Assembly: GCA_018806985.1 (NCBI GenBank)
Contig: JADANN010000055.1
Coordinates: forward strand, 62,001-126,000
Direction: 5' to 3'
Length of the DNA stretch: 64,000 nucleotides
Origin: Angiostrongylus vasorum
Taxonomy: Eukaryota > Nematoda > Chromadorea > Rhabditida > Metastrongylidae
The position numbers and the translations under genes are program-made. Shown here one piece after another: positions 25,501 through 32,009 of the stretch; position 1 is the stretch's first letter, and each line of letters opens with the position of its first letter. The notes under the pieces are model-generated. The model saw nothing but the letters and a program-made list of their open reading frames with translations. It was not told the origin of the DNA and did not search any database.

Positions 25501-28500
25501 TTCGTAATCGCCTATATGACCGTCTATGTGCAACGCAAAAATTGCATAATTGGCCCTAATGGTAGAGACGAGGTGATTGCATGAGCTCGGGTACAGTTTA
25601 TCTGATCTCCTGTAAGACGTGCGGAGACGAATACATTGGCGAAACGGGCAGACACCTCTGTGTCCGCATAAAAAGAACACCTAGTCGGCAAACGTAAACC
25701 AAATACCCCACTAGGCACGCATAGGACTCAGTGACATAGCGGGGAGGACTTTGAAGTACAGGTCACTATCCTCGCACGGGAATCGCGAACACAAGCGCGC
25801 AAAGCTCTCGAGGCGTTCTGGATTAATTCTAAGAATCCGAAAATGAAGCGCAGGGAAGAATGCCTCATTATTACGCGTGATATTGGGCGGTATATAAGGC
25901 TGTTATCTTGATGGGAGGGGCATATTACGCTTCCATGTGAATCCTGTGCGGTTGGTCTCCACGCGACATACTCAATGGAAGCCTCATAGAAAGCGGTGAG
26001 TGTGCAGAGCTGTGTTCAATGTGATTGAAATTTTGGTTCAGCGTTTTCTCTGTTTGGTTATGGAGGTGTTTGGCCGAATAGGTTGATGTCAACTTGACCT
26101 TTCCAGGCTCTGAGGAAGGCGAAATCCGCCGAAACGTCAGCTTGTTCGTGAATAAAGAATAAAAATAACACCTCGTGTTTGCTCAAAAAAGAATACGAAG
26201 TAATAATAACGATAATAACAATAATGATAATAATAGCAATGGTAATAATAATAGTAAAAGAGTAAAGCTGTCGGAGTTGATCATTTCCTGAGTGATGCTC
26301 CATGCATTCGACTTCATCAAGTATCGTTAGAGGCATCGAATGCATATGTGACCTATGAAATGACTAGCGGTGGCTTACCTATGCATCGGATCAGTGCTGT
26401 TATACTCGCAGAGAAGTCTGGTACCACTTTGCCGACCCTGTACGGATCTAACCACTATGCCACACGCGCCCCAATAATAATAGTAAGTGAAAAGACCGAC
26501 TTTGTATAAATACAGGCATAAATAGTAGATATATTTATTTATACGATCTTGTAAACTGATCTTGTTGAGCTTGTGCGAGGCTGGTCTAGGTTTTCGCTGG
26601 ATTCTTGTAACCAATGAAAATGACTATTTTTTGTGCCAGCCATTTTCAATGCCTTCGAAGCAGAAGTCACCCGGATCAGACAAAAAGGTAGAATCGTTTC
26701 CCAAAATGATGTTTCGGACGTAACTAAGATCCTTTTTAAGCTACCCTTCATACGAAATGAAATAAGTTACGCCATTAAGAGATGCTTAAGAAAAAGTGGT
26801 GTTGAAACCTATGTAGCGATTATTGACCTCCCACCCAATACTCGACGTCGTCAATTGGTTCTCAATCGCCTCTATGATCATTTGTGAAGCCCAGAAAACT
26901 GTATGATCTGTCTTAACGCGAGAGACGGGGATTCCATGAGTTCAAGTACAATATACCTGGTGACGTGTAAGGCTTGCGGTGAGAAATACACTGGGGAAAT
27001 GGGTTGGCCGCTTTATGCCCGCATAAAAGAACACCTAGATAGGAAGGCCAAAATTCGTTAAAGAACTCCTCAAGGGCACATAGAGCACAAAAGCACAATG
27101 GCGATAATTTTGAAGTGAATGTCCGGATCCTAGCGCAGGAATAAAAAAAAGACACTTGAGGCGTTTTGGATAAATTTCAAAAATCCAAAGATGACTCGGA
27201 AAGACGAGTGCCTCACTATCAGACGTGATCTGGCGCCTTACTTCAAAATGATTTTTTTGACCTGGTTGGGTCTCGCTCGTGACCCCTTGGTGTGTCTTAG
27301 TCGCGACCCCACGTGAACAAAGAGCTGGCAGTCCCAGTCGTAACGGCACGGTGAGTAGTTTTTGATCAATATGGCGCTTATTTATATGTTGGATCTTGGT
27401 CAATTCTTTGGTCTTTTCACTGAATTATTAAGCCATTCTTGTAAAAAAAATACGTCCAGGCTCCGAGGAAGGCGAAGTCGCAGAAACGTCAGTCGCCGAC
27501 AACGACAACAACAACAAAGACAACATTAACAACAACAACAACAACGAAGACTTATACCAACCTCGCATTAGCTCAAAAAATCAGTTTACAAGATCATACA
27601 AATAAATAATAGTGACGATAATAATAATAAACCAATTTTGAGCTGACGAAAAGGAAACGGCAGAAGTCGCACGGTCAGGTTACAAGAACGTTAAATCACT
27701 CTTCATTGAACAAAAGAGGCCAGTACGTCAATGGTTGCTTTCTGTTCCAAATAAGAAGTAACAAAGAGTTTAGGCTGAAAATGCAACTCTTTCATTGACA
27801 TGATCCAATTTCACACCTCGCATATTGTGCGAATCCCAATGACTTATCAGTTCAGTTCGCTGCCTCGCATCTTTCATGCATGGAGGTCTACGGATTTTTG
27901 TGTGGAGTAAATTTGCTCGAAACTCAAAGGTCTGTCGTTTCCATGAATTCCGCTCAGCACAGGTCGCTTCCTACTGTCGAATCGTAGAAAAGCTTTAACA
28001 AGACGTTTGCAAGTGTTTTCCATAGAAACTTATCGCACTTTGTAAAACAGAAAAAGCTCTTCCGAGACAAGTCTAGCACCGAGATCACTTCCGTAAACGA
28101 GGGAAAGCAATTGAAGCGCTTAAAATTCACTTTAAAGCAGCAGAAATGGCCTTTATTTTTTGACCTTTGAGTTTGAGTACATTTGCAGATCGGATGCTTC
28201 AAAACAGTGGTAAGAGGTGCCCTGCAACACACGTGATCGTTAGTTCAAACTCGAGTCCCGGCCTCAACAAGCCTTCCATCTCTTGGAGGCCGGAAAATTA
28301 CCACCAGCCTTGTTTGGCTGGATCGCGGCAGTCATATGATACATCGATAGGCCACTTCAACCTGTTTTGCAGGTCGGATTTGGATTTAGTCATCCTTAAC
28401 GACATAATGAAGTGTGTACGAACACATGACCCAATCCTCAGGTATTCATCAACTTCGACAGCTTAATCCTTCATCTTTTATCGTCACGATTTCGAGCCTT

Positions 28501-31500
28501 AAGATTACCATCTGTTTCGAATGTAAGGAGATTCCTTGTTGAGCACTCAATTAGATTCTTCAGAGGTGAAGATGTACGTAAACAATGTCATCGCCAGTGA
28601 CCTCGAACAAACATTGTTGGGATACGCCTTCCCAACTATCAAAGCGACGGCAAAAAGTCATTGAACATCACTGTAAATATCCAGGTCGGATAAGTTTTTA
28701 TTACTTCTTAGTGTTTTTCCGAAAACGTTTCAAAAAAGTTCGGAATATCGCTGATTTCCCTCCCAGCATCCTAGTGTTAGTCAATCAAGATTGTAAGATT
28801 CGTTTCCTATTCATCAGCCAATTAAAGCAATTTATAATTTATTACGCAGGCAAAACTTCCATGATTTCGTAGCCGATTCTTTCCCTATTACGACAAACCG
28901 TGAACATTGTGTTTCGAATTTTTACACGGGAGATATTCCATCCATATTTTTATATAGCCGAATAATTTATGAAGTGTCCTACCGCCCGCTAGCATTCTTT
29001 CTTAGCAAAAATTTTGCGCAAATAACATGGTTAGTTATATTAGCAGAAGGCAATGAATAAGAAATGATAGCGATAATAATAGTGGTAATGGTGATAACGA
29101 TAATAACGATGGTAAAAGGGTAGAGCTCTCGGCGTTGATCAATCCCTGAGAGATGCGCCATGCATTCGACTTCATTAAGTACCGTTGGAGGTGACTGAAT
29201 GCATATCAGGCCTTTACAATGACTCGCGGTGGCCTACCGATGTATCGAGCCAATGCTGCTATTCTCCCAGTAAAGTCTGGTACCAATTTGCTGACCCCAG
29301 AGGGATGGAAGGCGTGGTGGGCCATGGGCGCGGGGATCGATTCCACGTGTGTGTCGCAGTGGCGCCTCCAACCACTGCACCACACACATAATAATGATCA
29401 TAATAATAATAACAATAATAATAATAATGACAGTAATAATAATAACAATAACAATAATGAGTTTCCAGCTTACCGGCACACATATCATTCAATGTCTTCT
29501 CGAAGTTAAGTCGCGCTGCGAAACTCAGTCTGCTCTGCGTCATCAACACTGGCTCAACTGCTGTCGCATCGTCCTCATATCGAGAACCTGAGTAAATTAC
29601 ATTAATATTGTGTCATTTGAATTCTTTATTCAACGAATATTGGGTGACATTGTATTAACTGCTATTCCATAACATTTTCTTCTACTAATAAAAATAACTG
29701 TGCTAGCATTAGTTCTTGTGCATTTATGTGCCCAAATTTAATGTAGTAGATTGAAGCAAAAGCCGATTGCTAAAAGTCTTTGCTATGTTGTACACGGAGT
29801 AGCTTCTGATACATCCTTTGCCCATCTCATCATCGACTAAAAACAAAAAAAAACATGATCAACAACGCTGAAAACCCAACAGAAACCACAGGAGTCTGGT
29901 TGAAGGCAGGGCTTTGATTTAACTCTCCAAGGGCACTCAGGACTTGCCCATAAAGTTAGTCAAAATTTGTACTGGTTCAAATTTACCTATAAGACATTGT
30001 GCAGGAAATAGTGATTGAGGAAGAAAGCTGTGTTCGCTATGAGAAGAGCTCACCATTTGGCGCTTTAAAGTAAGCCAACTGAAGAGGTACCCTATCTAGA
30101 GTAGTCGCAAGCTAAGGTATCCTCTCGCTTTGGACTCATCAAGCCTGATAAATCATTGAAGCACCACCAGATGCTGTAAGCTTGCAGCTGCCATGAAGAA
30201 AAAAGCGAAGAAATGCCACGGGCTTAAGATTTCGAATAAGAACTCTCGGCTCCACATCCAAAACTTCAAGGACCAGTGTTTCTAATTGCACAGCCATACA
30301 GAGTGCCTTAAAACTAACACTTTTTCGTGAAAACCAGCAAAGCTGCAAAACGACCGTCGCTAACTTCTTCAAGTTGCTATTTTTGTTTTAAAGGAACGTT
30401 TGATTAGGGAACCGATACAAAAAGCGTCATGCGATGACGATGAATTTTGTTGTCTAAGATTTACAATAATGCTTTTCACTCGTTTCTTCACACTGAATTT
30501 TGCTGTTCCTGTTTATCAACAACTGCAGTGTAAATTTGTTGTCAAAATATGATTCTACCGTATAGAAACTTCCATATGACACGAATAAAAGTAAGGAAAT
30601 GGAGTCGCAACTGATGTTCTCCCGGTAAAAGCACCCATGAATACATTCTGTGCTTTCTCTTTCAGCATGATTAGACAATAATATGAAAAACGTCACATAC
30701 TAATGTTGTTCATCCTAACAACTTTGGCGTGTTTCGTGCCATCAAACTTCGACGTTGAAGCCAAGTATTCAGGTATAAACATTACCTAGAAAAATATGCT
30801 AACTGTACTGCATTATTTTTTTAAAAAATGATTATGTTAAACAAATGCTGAATATAGACCCCTAGTTACTACCGTAGTTATTGTACTACACTACAACCTC
30901 GAACTTTTGCGTTGTGTTAGCTCAGCGGCGTTAGAGGTCAGCTTGTTGTTGTGAGGAATGAGCCAGCAACCTCTCACAACAAGACCTACAAAAGATTCTA
31001 GTTGATAGAACATTTTTGCTTTTCTTAATACTTCGTCATACTCCCTTTTTATCAAACGCTTTGTATTATTCACTTTTTTATTTTCTGCCTCTACAATATC
31101 TCTACAATGTAGATATAATAATATCTCATAATAATTCCCATATAATATGTCTATATAATAATATCTCAGCATCGTTGTGGTTGTATTTCGCATAATACAA
31201 TGCCGTGAAAATTGTAGAGGCAGAAAATAAAAAAGTAAACATTGTGATTTCAACTACAGCCTCAGCTTAACTGGGTTCAATGCCGATGTAGACTCCCGAG
31301 TTCAGTCCCGTTGACGGGTGATTGCTGATGGCACTTATCAATAAAACTAGCTGACAGACAGGCGAAACAAAGGAACAGCATGGCGTGGTGGTGAAAGCGT
31401 TAGCTCCCGGAAGAGTAATAGCTCGTTCGTTCCTCACCGCAGACACCTGTGGTTCGGAGTTTTGCAAATATCTCAGCATCGTTGTGGTTGTATTTTTGCT

Positions 31501-31796
31501 TTGTATTGTGCTCGTTCAACATTCCAGTGCTCAAAACTTATCCTTCTTCCTTCTCCTATTATTCCCAATTCAAGTCAGAAAAACCCATATTATCCGTTTA
31601 AACATAAAGAAGGAGAAGAATTATCTTGATCACAATGGCTTTAACTCACCACATCATGCCCAGCATTTACAAGGGTGTCCGCTATTCTTCCATTTGAGAT
31701 CAGATGACTGTAGCTGTATGATGGACTGTAGACGAGAATCTTGCCAGCGTCAAGCGAAACGCCGAAGAAAAGAAATGGCCACAAAAGTTGTTTCAT
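4518..31796 (-). CDS. UDP-glucuronosyltransferase gene, 5' part to start of donor domain (3' end outside window)
   Basis: Family-1 UGT that would conjugate UDP-sugars to small lipophilic molecules in the ER (family knowledge). Minus-strand exons: 31796-31650 (signal peptide), 16060-15931, 13317-13247, 6974-6829, 6771-6604, 6192-6033, 4598-4518. Recognisable blocks are [77 protein letters not shown] and [12 protein letters not shown]. Junctions are GT-AG with matching phases from 16060 to 4518. About 60-70 residues between the first and second listed exons were not located. The HGG-type UGT signature and transmembrane tail must lie left of base 1. Introns are swollen with RTE, PLE and SINE insertions. 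It is possible, though less likely, that the 31.8 kb first exon belongs to a neighbouring UGT paralogue. Confidence 0.75.
4690..4830. repeat. AT/TATG microsatellite
   Basis: Alternating TA with interspersed CATA and GTA units, immediately beyond the 3' tail of a SINE1 copy. All short ORFs across it are low-complexity artefacts. Confidence 0.9.
4840..5112 (-). mobile_element. SINE1 (tRNA-derived), copy a
   Basis: Read on the minus strand it begins with GGCGCGTGCGGCGCAGTGG, a pol III A-box-like tRNA head, has a B-box-like segment about 40-50 nt later (TCGATCC), then a conserved body and a GAGAGCTTTATCCTTTT tail. Near full length compared with the 9.0 and 29.2 kb copies. Confidence 0.8.
5148..5315 (-). 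mobile_element. SINE1, copy b, 5'-truncated
   Basis: Carries the SINE1 tail and body up to the AGACAAGTCT segment but lacks the tRNA-like head. It sits 36 bp from copy a in the same orientation. Confidence 0.7.
5320..6030. other. Unassigned intronic sequence
   Basis: Within the UGT intron between the 6192-6033 and 4598-4518 exons. AT-rich, no recognised coding or repeat family. Confidence 0.5.
6033..6192 (-). CDS. UGT internal exon (start of UDP-sugar-binding domain)
   Basis: The acceptor AAATTTCAG ends at 6193. Translation [20 protein letters not shown] then [19 protein letters not shown] and [18 protein letters not shown] is the canonical first strand of the C-terminal UGT domain. The exon ends on the first base of a codon before GTTAAA. 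Confidence 0.88.
6604..6771 (-). CDS. UGT internal exon ([13 protein letters not shown] block)
   Basis: A 56-codon exon, phase 0 at both ends. It reads [20 protein letters not shown], then [15 protein letters not shown] and [17 protein letters not shown], followed by donor GTACAT. The PRP...YIGGLG segment is the linker into the UDP-sugar-binding domain in this family. Confidence 0.88.
6829..6974 (-). CDS. UGT internal exon ([10 protein letters not shown] block)
   Basis: The acceptor ATCGTTCAG ends at 6975 and completes Gly, giving [14 protein letters not shown], a hallmark motif of nematode UGTs. It continues [16 protein letters not shown] to RWSTNMMTE and ends phase 0 at GAG|GTTTTC. The following intron is 57 nt, ending TTCCAG at 6772. 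The nearer TTTAG at 6799 would give an implausible 30-nt intron. Confidence 0.85.
7320..7358 (-). ncRNA. Hammerhead ribozyme motif in left arm
   Basis: Minus strand: stem I strand UCGGCU, core CUGAUGA (7352-7346), short stem II, GAAAC (7333-7329), cleavage triplet GUU, then AGCCGA. UCGGCU pairs with AGCCGA over 6 bp. Stem III is minimal (A-U, C-G, no loop), as described for PLE hammerheads. Stem II has a C-A mismatch in this copy. Order and core match a type I hammerhead. Confidence 0.65.
7885..7926 (+). ncRNA. Hammerhead ribozyme motif in right arm
   Basis: Core CTGATGA at 7893-7899, stem II GACG-AAGA-CGTC (4 perfect bp), GAAAC, triplet GTT, then AGCCGA. The stem I partner TCGATT gives five of six pairs, including one G-U. 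Relative to the left-arm copy, stem II is intact and stem I is damaged. Confidence 0.6.
8060..8230 (-). mobile_element. PLE 3' tail remnant with decayed hammerhead
   Basis: The minus strand reads GTTGACCTTTCAGGCTCTG, matching the plus-strand PLE tail at 26.09 kb, then CUGAAGA, GGCG/CGCC stem II and GAAGC where the core requires GAAAC. The A-to-G change should abolish cleavage. The remainder is AT-rich. Confidence 0.55.
8235..8870. other. Unassigned intronic sequence with a SINE3 fragment
   Basis: 8545-8600 resembles the SINE3 5' flank (TTCAATGCCG, GACGGGTGA) and 8710-8760 resembles its 3' end (TATCTCAGCAT). The intervening bases are not recognised. Confidence 0.35.
8880..9172 (-). mobile_element. 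SINE1, copy c (near full length)
   Basis: Minus strand: GGCGCGTGTGGCGCAGTGG head (A-box TGGCGCAGTGG), B-box-like AATCGATCC, the body block ending AATGCATGGCGCATTCC, and tail AGAGCTTTATCCTTTATCC. Only minor differences from copies f and g suggest recent activity. Confidence 0.85.
9175..9715. other. Unassigned intronic sequence
   Basis: AT-rich UGT intron sequence. I see no exon with paired splice sites and no recognised repeat. Confidence 0.5.
9719..13110 (+). mobile_element. RTE-clade retrotransposon, near full length, decayed (copy A)
   Basis: A 5' UTR (9719-10260) precedes an endonuclease (10270-11080: [46 protein letters not shown]). Then a basic linker (11184-11546), RT (11570-12680: [33 protein letters not shown]) and a C-terminal region to about 13075 ([18 protein letters not shown]). 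The endonuclease SDH is changed to PDH, and in-frame stops follow DTRE at 10441 and elsewhere. The tail is a TGATATATG-type repeat. It fills the UGT intron between the WISTTP and IPAPPSYVP exons, antisense to the gene. Confidence 0.85.
11927..12677 (+). pseudogene. RTE reverse transcriptase, broken in three frames
   Basis: 11927-12253, 12159-12407 and 12411-12677 cover RT motif A (EKAFDSIE), the FADD catalytic box (about 12298-12310) and the region following it ([20 protein letters not shown]). The FADD pair is retained, unlike other copies in the window. Frame changes near 12180 and 12405 prevent a single product. Confidence 0.8.
13247..13317 (-). CDS. UGT internal exon ([16 protein letters not shown])
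   Basis: A 71-nt exon with acceptor ATGTTTAG (ends 13318) and donor GTAAGT (13246). It completes the split arginine of the previous exon and reads [19 protein letters not shown] then SYNL, ending on the first base of a split glycine codon. The tryptophan-hydroxy-residue stretch before the IPAPPSYVP block is the expected UGT order. A 6.3-kb intron containing an RTE element follows. Confidence 0.85.
13440..13960 (+). repeat. Dispersed repeat R1 (copy 1)
   Basis: Shares TGGCTGGGAGGTG, GCGTTTCCATCA, AGCTAAGAG, AACTAATCGCATGG and a GGTGACGACCTG-like block with copies at 35.4-35.7 kb (minus) and 63.7-64.0 kb (plus, cut by the window edge). It continues with translatable [12 protein letters not shown] sequence, so it may be the 5' end of an unidentified LINE. 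Confidence 0.6.
13965..15925. other. Unassigned intronic sequence with a duplicated 30-bp motif
   Basis: Within the UGT intron. TGCATGACCCGACATC (about 14373) recurs as TGCATGACCCGATATC (about 14605) about 235 bp apart, suggesting an old tandem or terminal repeat. An open frame of about 82 codons on the minus strand (15063-14815) has no recognised family. Confidence 0.35.
15931..16060 (-). CDS. UGT internal exon (acceptor-binding domain, FCGIG block)
   Basis: Reads [20 protein letters not shown], then [19 protein letters not shown] and VIR. The FD-x-A-x-AE and FCGIG blocks are typical of nematode UGTs. The donor is AG|GTAAGA at 15930, phase 2. The 5' border at 16060 (TTTCGGAAG acceptor) fits a phase-1 junction but is the weakest border in the gene. 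Confidence 0.8.
16075..16440. other. Intronic sequence with a PLE tail remnant
   Basis: 16262-16312 on the minus strand keeps CGTCCAGGCTTCGAAGGAG and CGAAACGTTAAC, a decayed PLE hammerhead tail (core CTGA lost). The rest is unassigned. Confidence 0.4.
16490..18660 (-). mobile_element. Second non-LTR retrotransposon lineage (RTE-like), 5'-truncated
   Basis: Minus-strand pieces in order: pre-RT (18283-17927: [34 protein letters not shown]), RT (17720-17200: [46 protein letters not shown]) and C-terminus (17104-16560: [24 protein letters not shown] [32 protein letters not shown]). The protein is clearly related to, but distinct from, the RTE family above. Several frameshifts are present. No endonuclease was found upstream of 18.65 kb. 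Confidence 0.75.
18665..19505. other. Unassigned sequence
   Basis: No convincing exon or repeat. Short ORFs here have no recognisable domain. Confidence 0.5.
19515..19765 (+). mobile_element. SINE2, decayed copy
   Basis: GGAGCGGAGTGGTTAGTGA resembles the SINE2 head, and the 3' part keeps CGAATGGAAGATG and GTGGGATCCACA, as in the copy at 52.17-52.41 kb. Confidence 0.5.
19770..21115 (-). mobile_element. RTE retrotransposon 5' half (copy B')
   Basis: 5' UTR (21115-20580) then endonuclease on the minus strand (20540-19783: [49 protein letters not shown]). It stops at the end of the endonuclease. The catalytic SDH has become PDH. Its 5' end is joined directly to the plus-strand copy B. Confidence 0.75.
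21108..23790 (+). mobile_element. RTE retrotransposon lacking 5' UTR (copy B)
   Basis: Starts inside the endonuclease ([20 protein letters not shown], 21115) and continues through the linker (21923-22288), RT (22204-23150: [39 protein letters not shown]) and C-terminus ([19 protein letters not shown] region to about 23770). Multiple frameshifts and a short deletion before the FADD box are present. It ends in a GTAATAGTAATAAT simple repeat. Confidence 0.8.
23790..23875. repeat. AAT-type microsatellite
   Basis: An AATAAT-rich run lies between the RTE 3' end and the tail of the adjacent SINE1, the junction expected if both elements use or generate A/T-rich ends. Confidence 0.8.
23876..24153 (-). 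mobile_element. SINE1, copy d
   Basis: The minus-strand head GGCGCGTGTGGCGCAGTGG is intact. The body is more diverged than copies c and f (AGAGAAGTGTGG in place of the usual AGACAAGTCTGG). Confidence 0.8.
24160..25135. other. Unassigned sequence before PLE fragment
   Basis: No confident gene. Short open frames occur on both strands, but no motif identifies them. Part may be decayed PLE sequence upstream of the recognisable 25.15-kb piece. Confidence 0.35.
25580..25697 (+). pseudogene. GIY-YIG endonuclease remnant of PLE copy 2
   Basis: Reads [20 protein letters not shown] then [14 protein letters not shown]...YIG and the following ETGR with the catalytic arginine are the GIY-YIG family core. 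A frameshift after VRIK leads to a stop (RTPSRQT), while the neighbouring frame keeps the expected HL-x-GK continuation. Confidence 0.75.
26104..26144 (+). ncRNA. Hammerhead ribozyme in PLE 3' region (best copy)
   Basis: Stem I 5' strand CAGGCT (26104-26109), core CTGAGGA (26110-26116), stem II GGCG/CGCC (26118-26121 with 26127-26130), GAAAC (26131-26135), cleavage triplet GTC (26136-26138), stem I 3' strand AGCTTG (26139-26144). CAGGCU pairs with AGCUUG over six positions (one G-U). Stem III is the loopless two-pair type reported for PLE ribozymes, which favours activity as dimers. All invariant core bases are present. Confidence 0.75.
26195..26255. repeat. AAT-type microsatellite
   Basis: An ATAATAACGATAAT-like run lies between the PLE tail and a SINE1 tail. 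Confidence 0.8.
26255..26472 (-). mobile_element. SINE1, copy e, internally deleted
   Basis: The tail, the GCATTCGACTTCATCAAG body and the CACACGCGCC end of the head are present. About 60 bp around the B box are missing compared with copy c. Confidence 0.75.
26630..27560 (+). mobile_element. PLE 3' fragment with GIY-YIG remnant (copy 3)
   Basis: 26633-26887 encodes the linker ([34 protein letters not shown]). 26937-27060 encodes [20 protein letters not shown] then [17 protein letters not shown], the GIY-YIG core with the arginine replaced by tryptophan. A decayed hammerhead lies at about 27458-27500. It follows copy 2 in the same orientation, separated by a SINE1. Confidence 0.75.
27458..27500 (+). 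ncRNA. Decayed hammerhead motif
   Basis: CAGGCTCCGAGGAAGGCG keeps the context of the 26.1-kb ribozyme, but the invariant CTGA is CCGA and stem II is disrupted (GGCG against TCGCA). GAAACGTCAGTC follows. Predicted inactive. Confidence 0.5.
27565..28185. other. Unassigned sequence
   Basis: Contains an AAC/AAT simple run at 27505-27630. The 27954-28232 minus frame was considered as a UGT exon and not accepted. No other feature seen. Confidence 0.4.
28190..28400 (+). mobile_element. SINE1-related copy, plus orientation, diverged
   Basis: GAGGTGCCCTGCAACAC then ACTCGAGTCCCGG resembles an A/B-box head, and GGAAAATTACCACCAG to GATACATCGATAGGCCAC matches the SINE1 body read in the opposite direction to the other copies. 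Confidence 0.55.
28400..29045. other. Unassigned sequence
   Basis: AT-rich, no recognised exon or repeat. Confidence 0.5.
29050..29110. repeat. AAT/GAT microsatellite at SINE1 tail
   Basis: GATAATAAT-type run continuous with the tail of SINE1 copy f. Confidence 0.7.
29110..29386 (-). mobile_element. SINE1, copy f (near full length)
   Basis: The head reads GTGTGGTGCAGTGGTTGG on the minus strand, with B-box-like AATCGATCC and the complete body. The other side is flanked by a second AAT microsatellite (29387-29460), so it may have inserted within one. Confidence 0.85.
29465..30660. other. Unassigned sequence
   Basis: Within the presumed UGT intron 1. Two open frames of about 77-80 codons on the minus strand (30372-30139, 30696-30454) have no recognised motif. 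Confidence 0.4.
30703..30772 (+). CDS. Candidate first exon of a secreted protein (signal peptide)
   Basis: ATG-initiated [20 protein letters not shown] then KYS, a convincing signal peptide, stops at a GTATAA donor (30773). It is preceded by a CTTTCTCTTTCAG acceptor ending at 30665, which could be a spliced-leader site 37 nt upstream. No downstream exon was identified and the family is unknown. Chance cannot be excluded for 23 codons. Confidence 0.3.
31062..31235. mobile_element. Palindromic MITE-like element
   Basis: Terminal inverted repeats of about 30 bp: CACTTTTTTATTTTCTGCCT with CTACAAT at the left and ATTGTAGAGGCAG with AAAATAAAAAAGTAAAC at the right, enclosing about 110 bp of ATAATATCTC-rich sequence. 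No coding capacity. No clear target duplication was found by eye. Confidence 0.6.
31255..31490 (+). mobile_element. SINE3, copy 1
   Basis: GGCGTGGTGGTGAAAGCG is tRNA-head-like, followed by a B-box-like CGTTCGTTCC and the shared 3' end TTTTGCAAATATCTCAGCAT. Matches the copies at 36.99, 61.52 and 61.83 kb. Confidence 0.65.
31650..31796 (-). CDS. UGT exon 1: signal peptide and start of acceptor domain
   Basis: Starts [14 protein letters not shown], a hydrophobic ER signal peptide, then [18 protein letters not shown] and [13 protein letters not shown], the classic UGT N-terminal beta-strand and loop. The exon ends at GTG followed by donor GTGAGT (31649-31644), phase 0. The ATG sits 10 nt after a CTTCTCCAG acceptor ending at 31807. 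An upstream in-frame ATG at 31916 would add residues that do not resemble a signal peptide and was rejected. Confidence 0.85.
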
Positions 31797-31925
31797 CGTT
31801 ATTGATCTGGAGAAGGAAGATATTTCACAATAGAAACAAATCCTCTCAATTGTGCCTAGAACTAAGAAGGCTGTGAATGAACAGAGAGACTGGAATTTTT
31901 TATACTTTTTATACATAACCAGCTA
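31797..31925 (-). promoter_or_regulatory. UGT 5' region: SL acceptor and TATA-like box
   Basis: The minus strand carries a TATAAAAAG-type box near 31918-31910, then CTTCCTTCTCCAG ending at 31807, a good spliced-leader acceptor, and a 10-nt leader before the ATG. The acceptor assignment is inference from nematode gene structure. The TATA box is position-compatible but unproven. Confidence 0.4.
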
Positions 31926-32009
31926 CTACACGTACTTTGAAAATACTTCGTCAGACTGAAATAAACCTGGGTTTTGTATCAGCAAAGATTTTTATTCATA
32001 AATAGAGAA

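Larger units (their letters stand above)
25140..26165 (+). mobile_element. PLE 3' fragment with GIY-YIG endonuclease and hammerhead (copy 2)
   Basis: 25152-25559 encodes the segment after the RT thumb ([47 protein letters not shown]). 25580-25720 in another frame encodes the GIY-YIG core [20 protein letters not shown]. The decayed C-terminus follows, then a 3' region with the hammerhead and an AATAAAGAATAAAA tail. The RT catalytic part is missing. Confidence 0.8.

Noticed and set aside
27954..28232. Minus-strand ORF of 92 codons considered as a UGT or other host exon
   Set aside because: Cys/Phe/Lys-rich with no recognised motif and no clean splice borders in a consistent phase.
30985..31105. 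Minus-strand frame with [20 protein letters not shown] as the missing UGT exon 2
   Set aside because: It starts inside the palindromic MITE-like element, whose other arm repeats the same bases, and the protein does not match UGT order convincingly.
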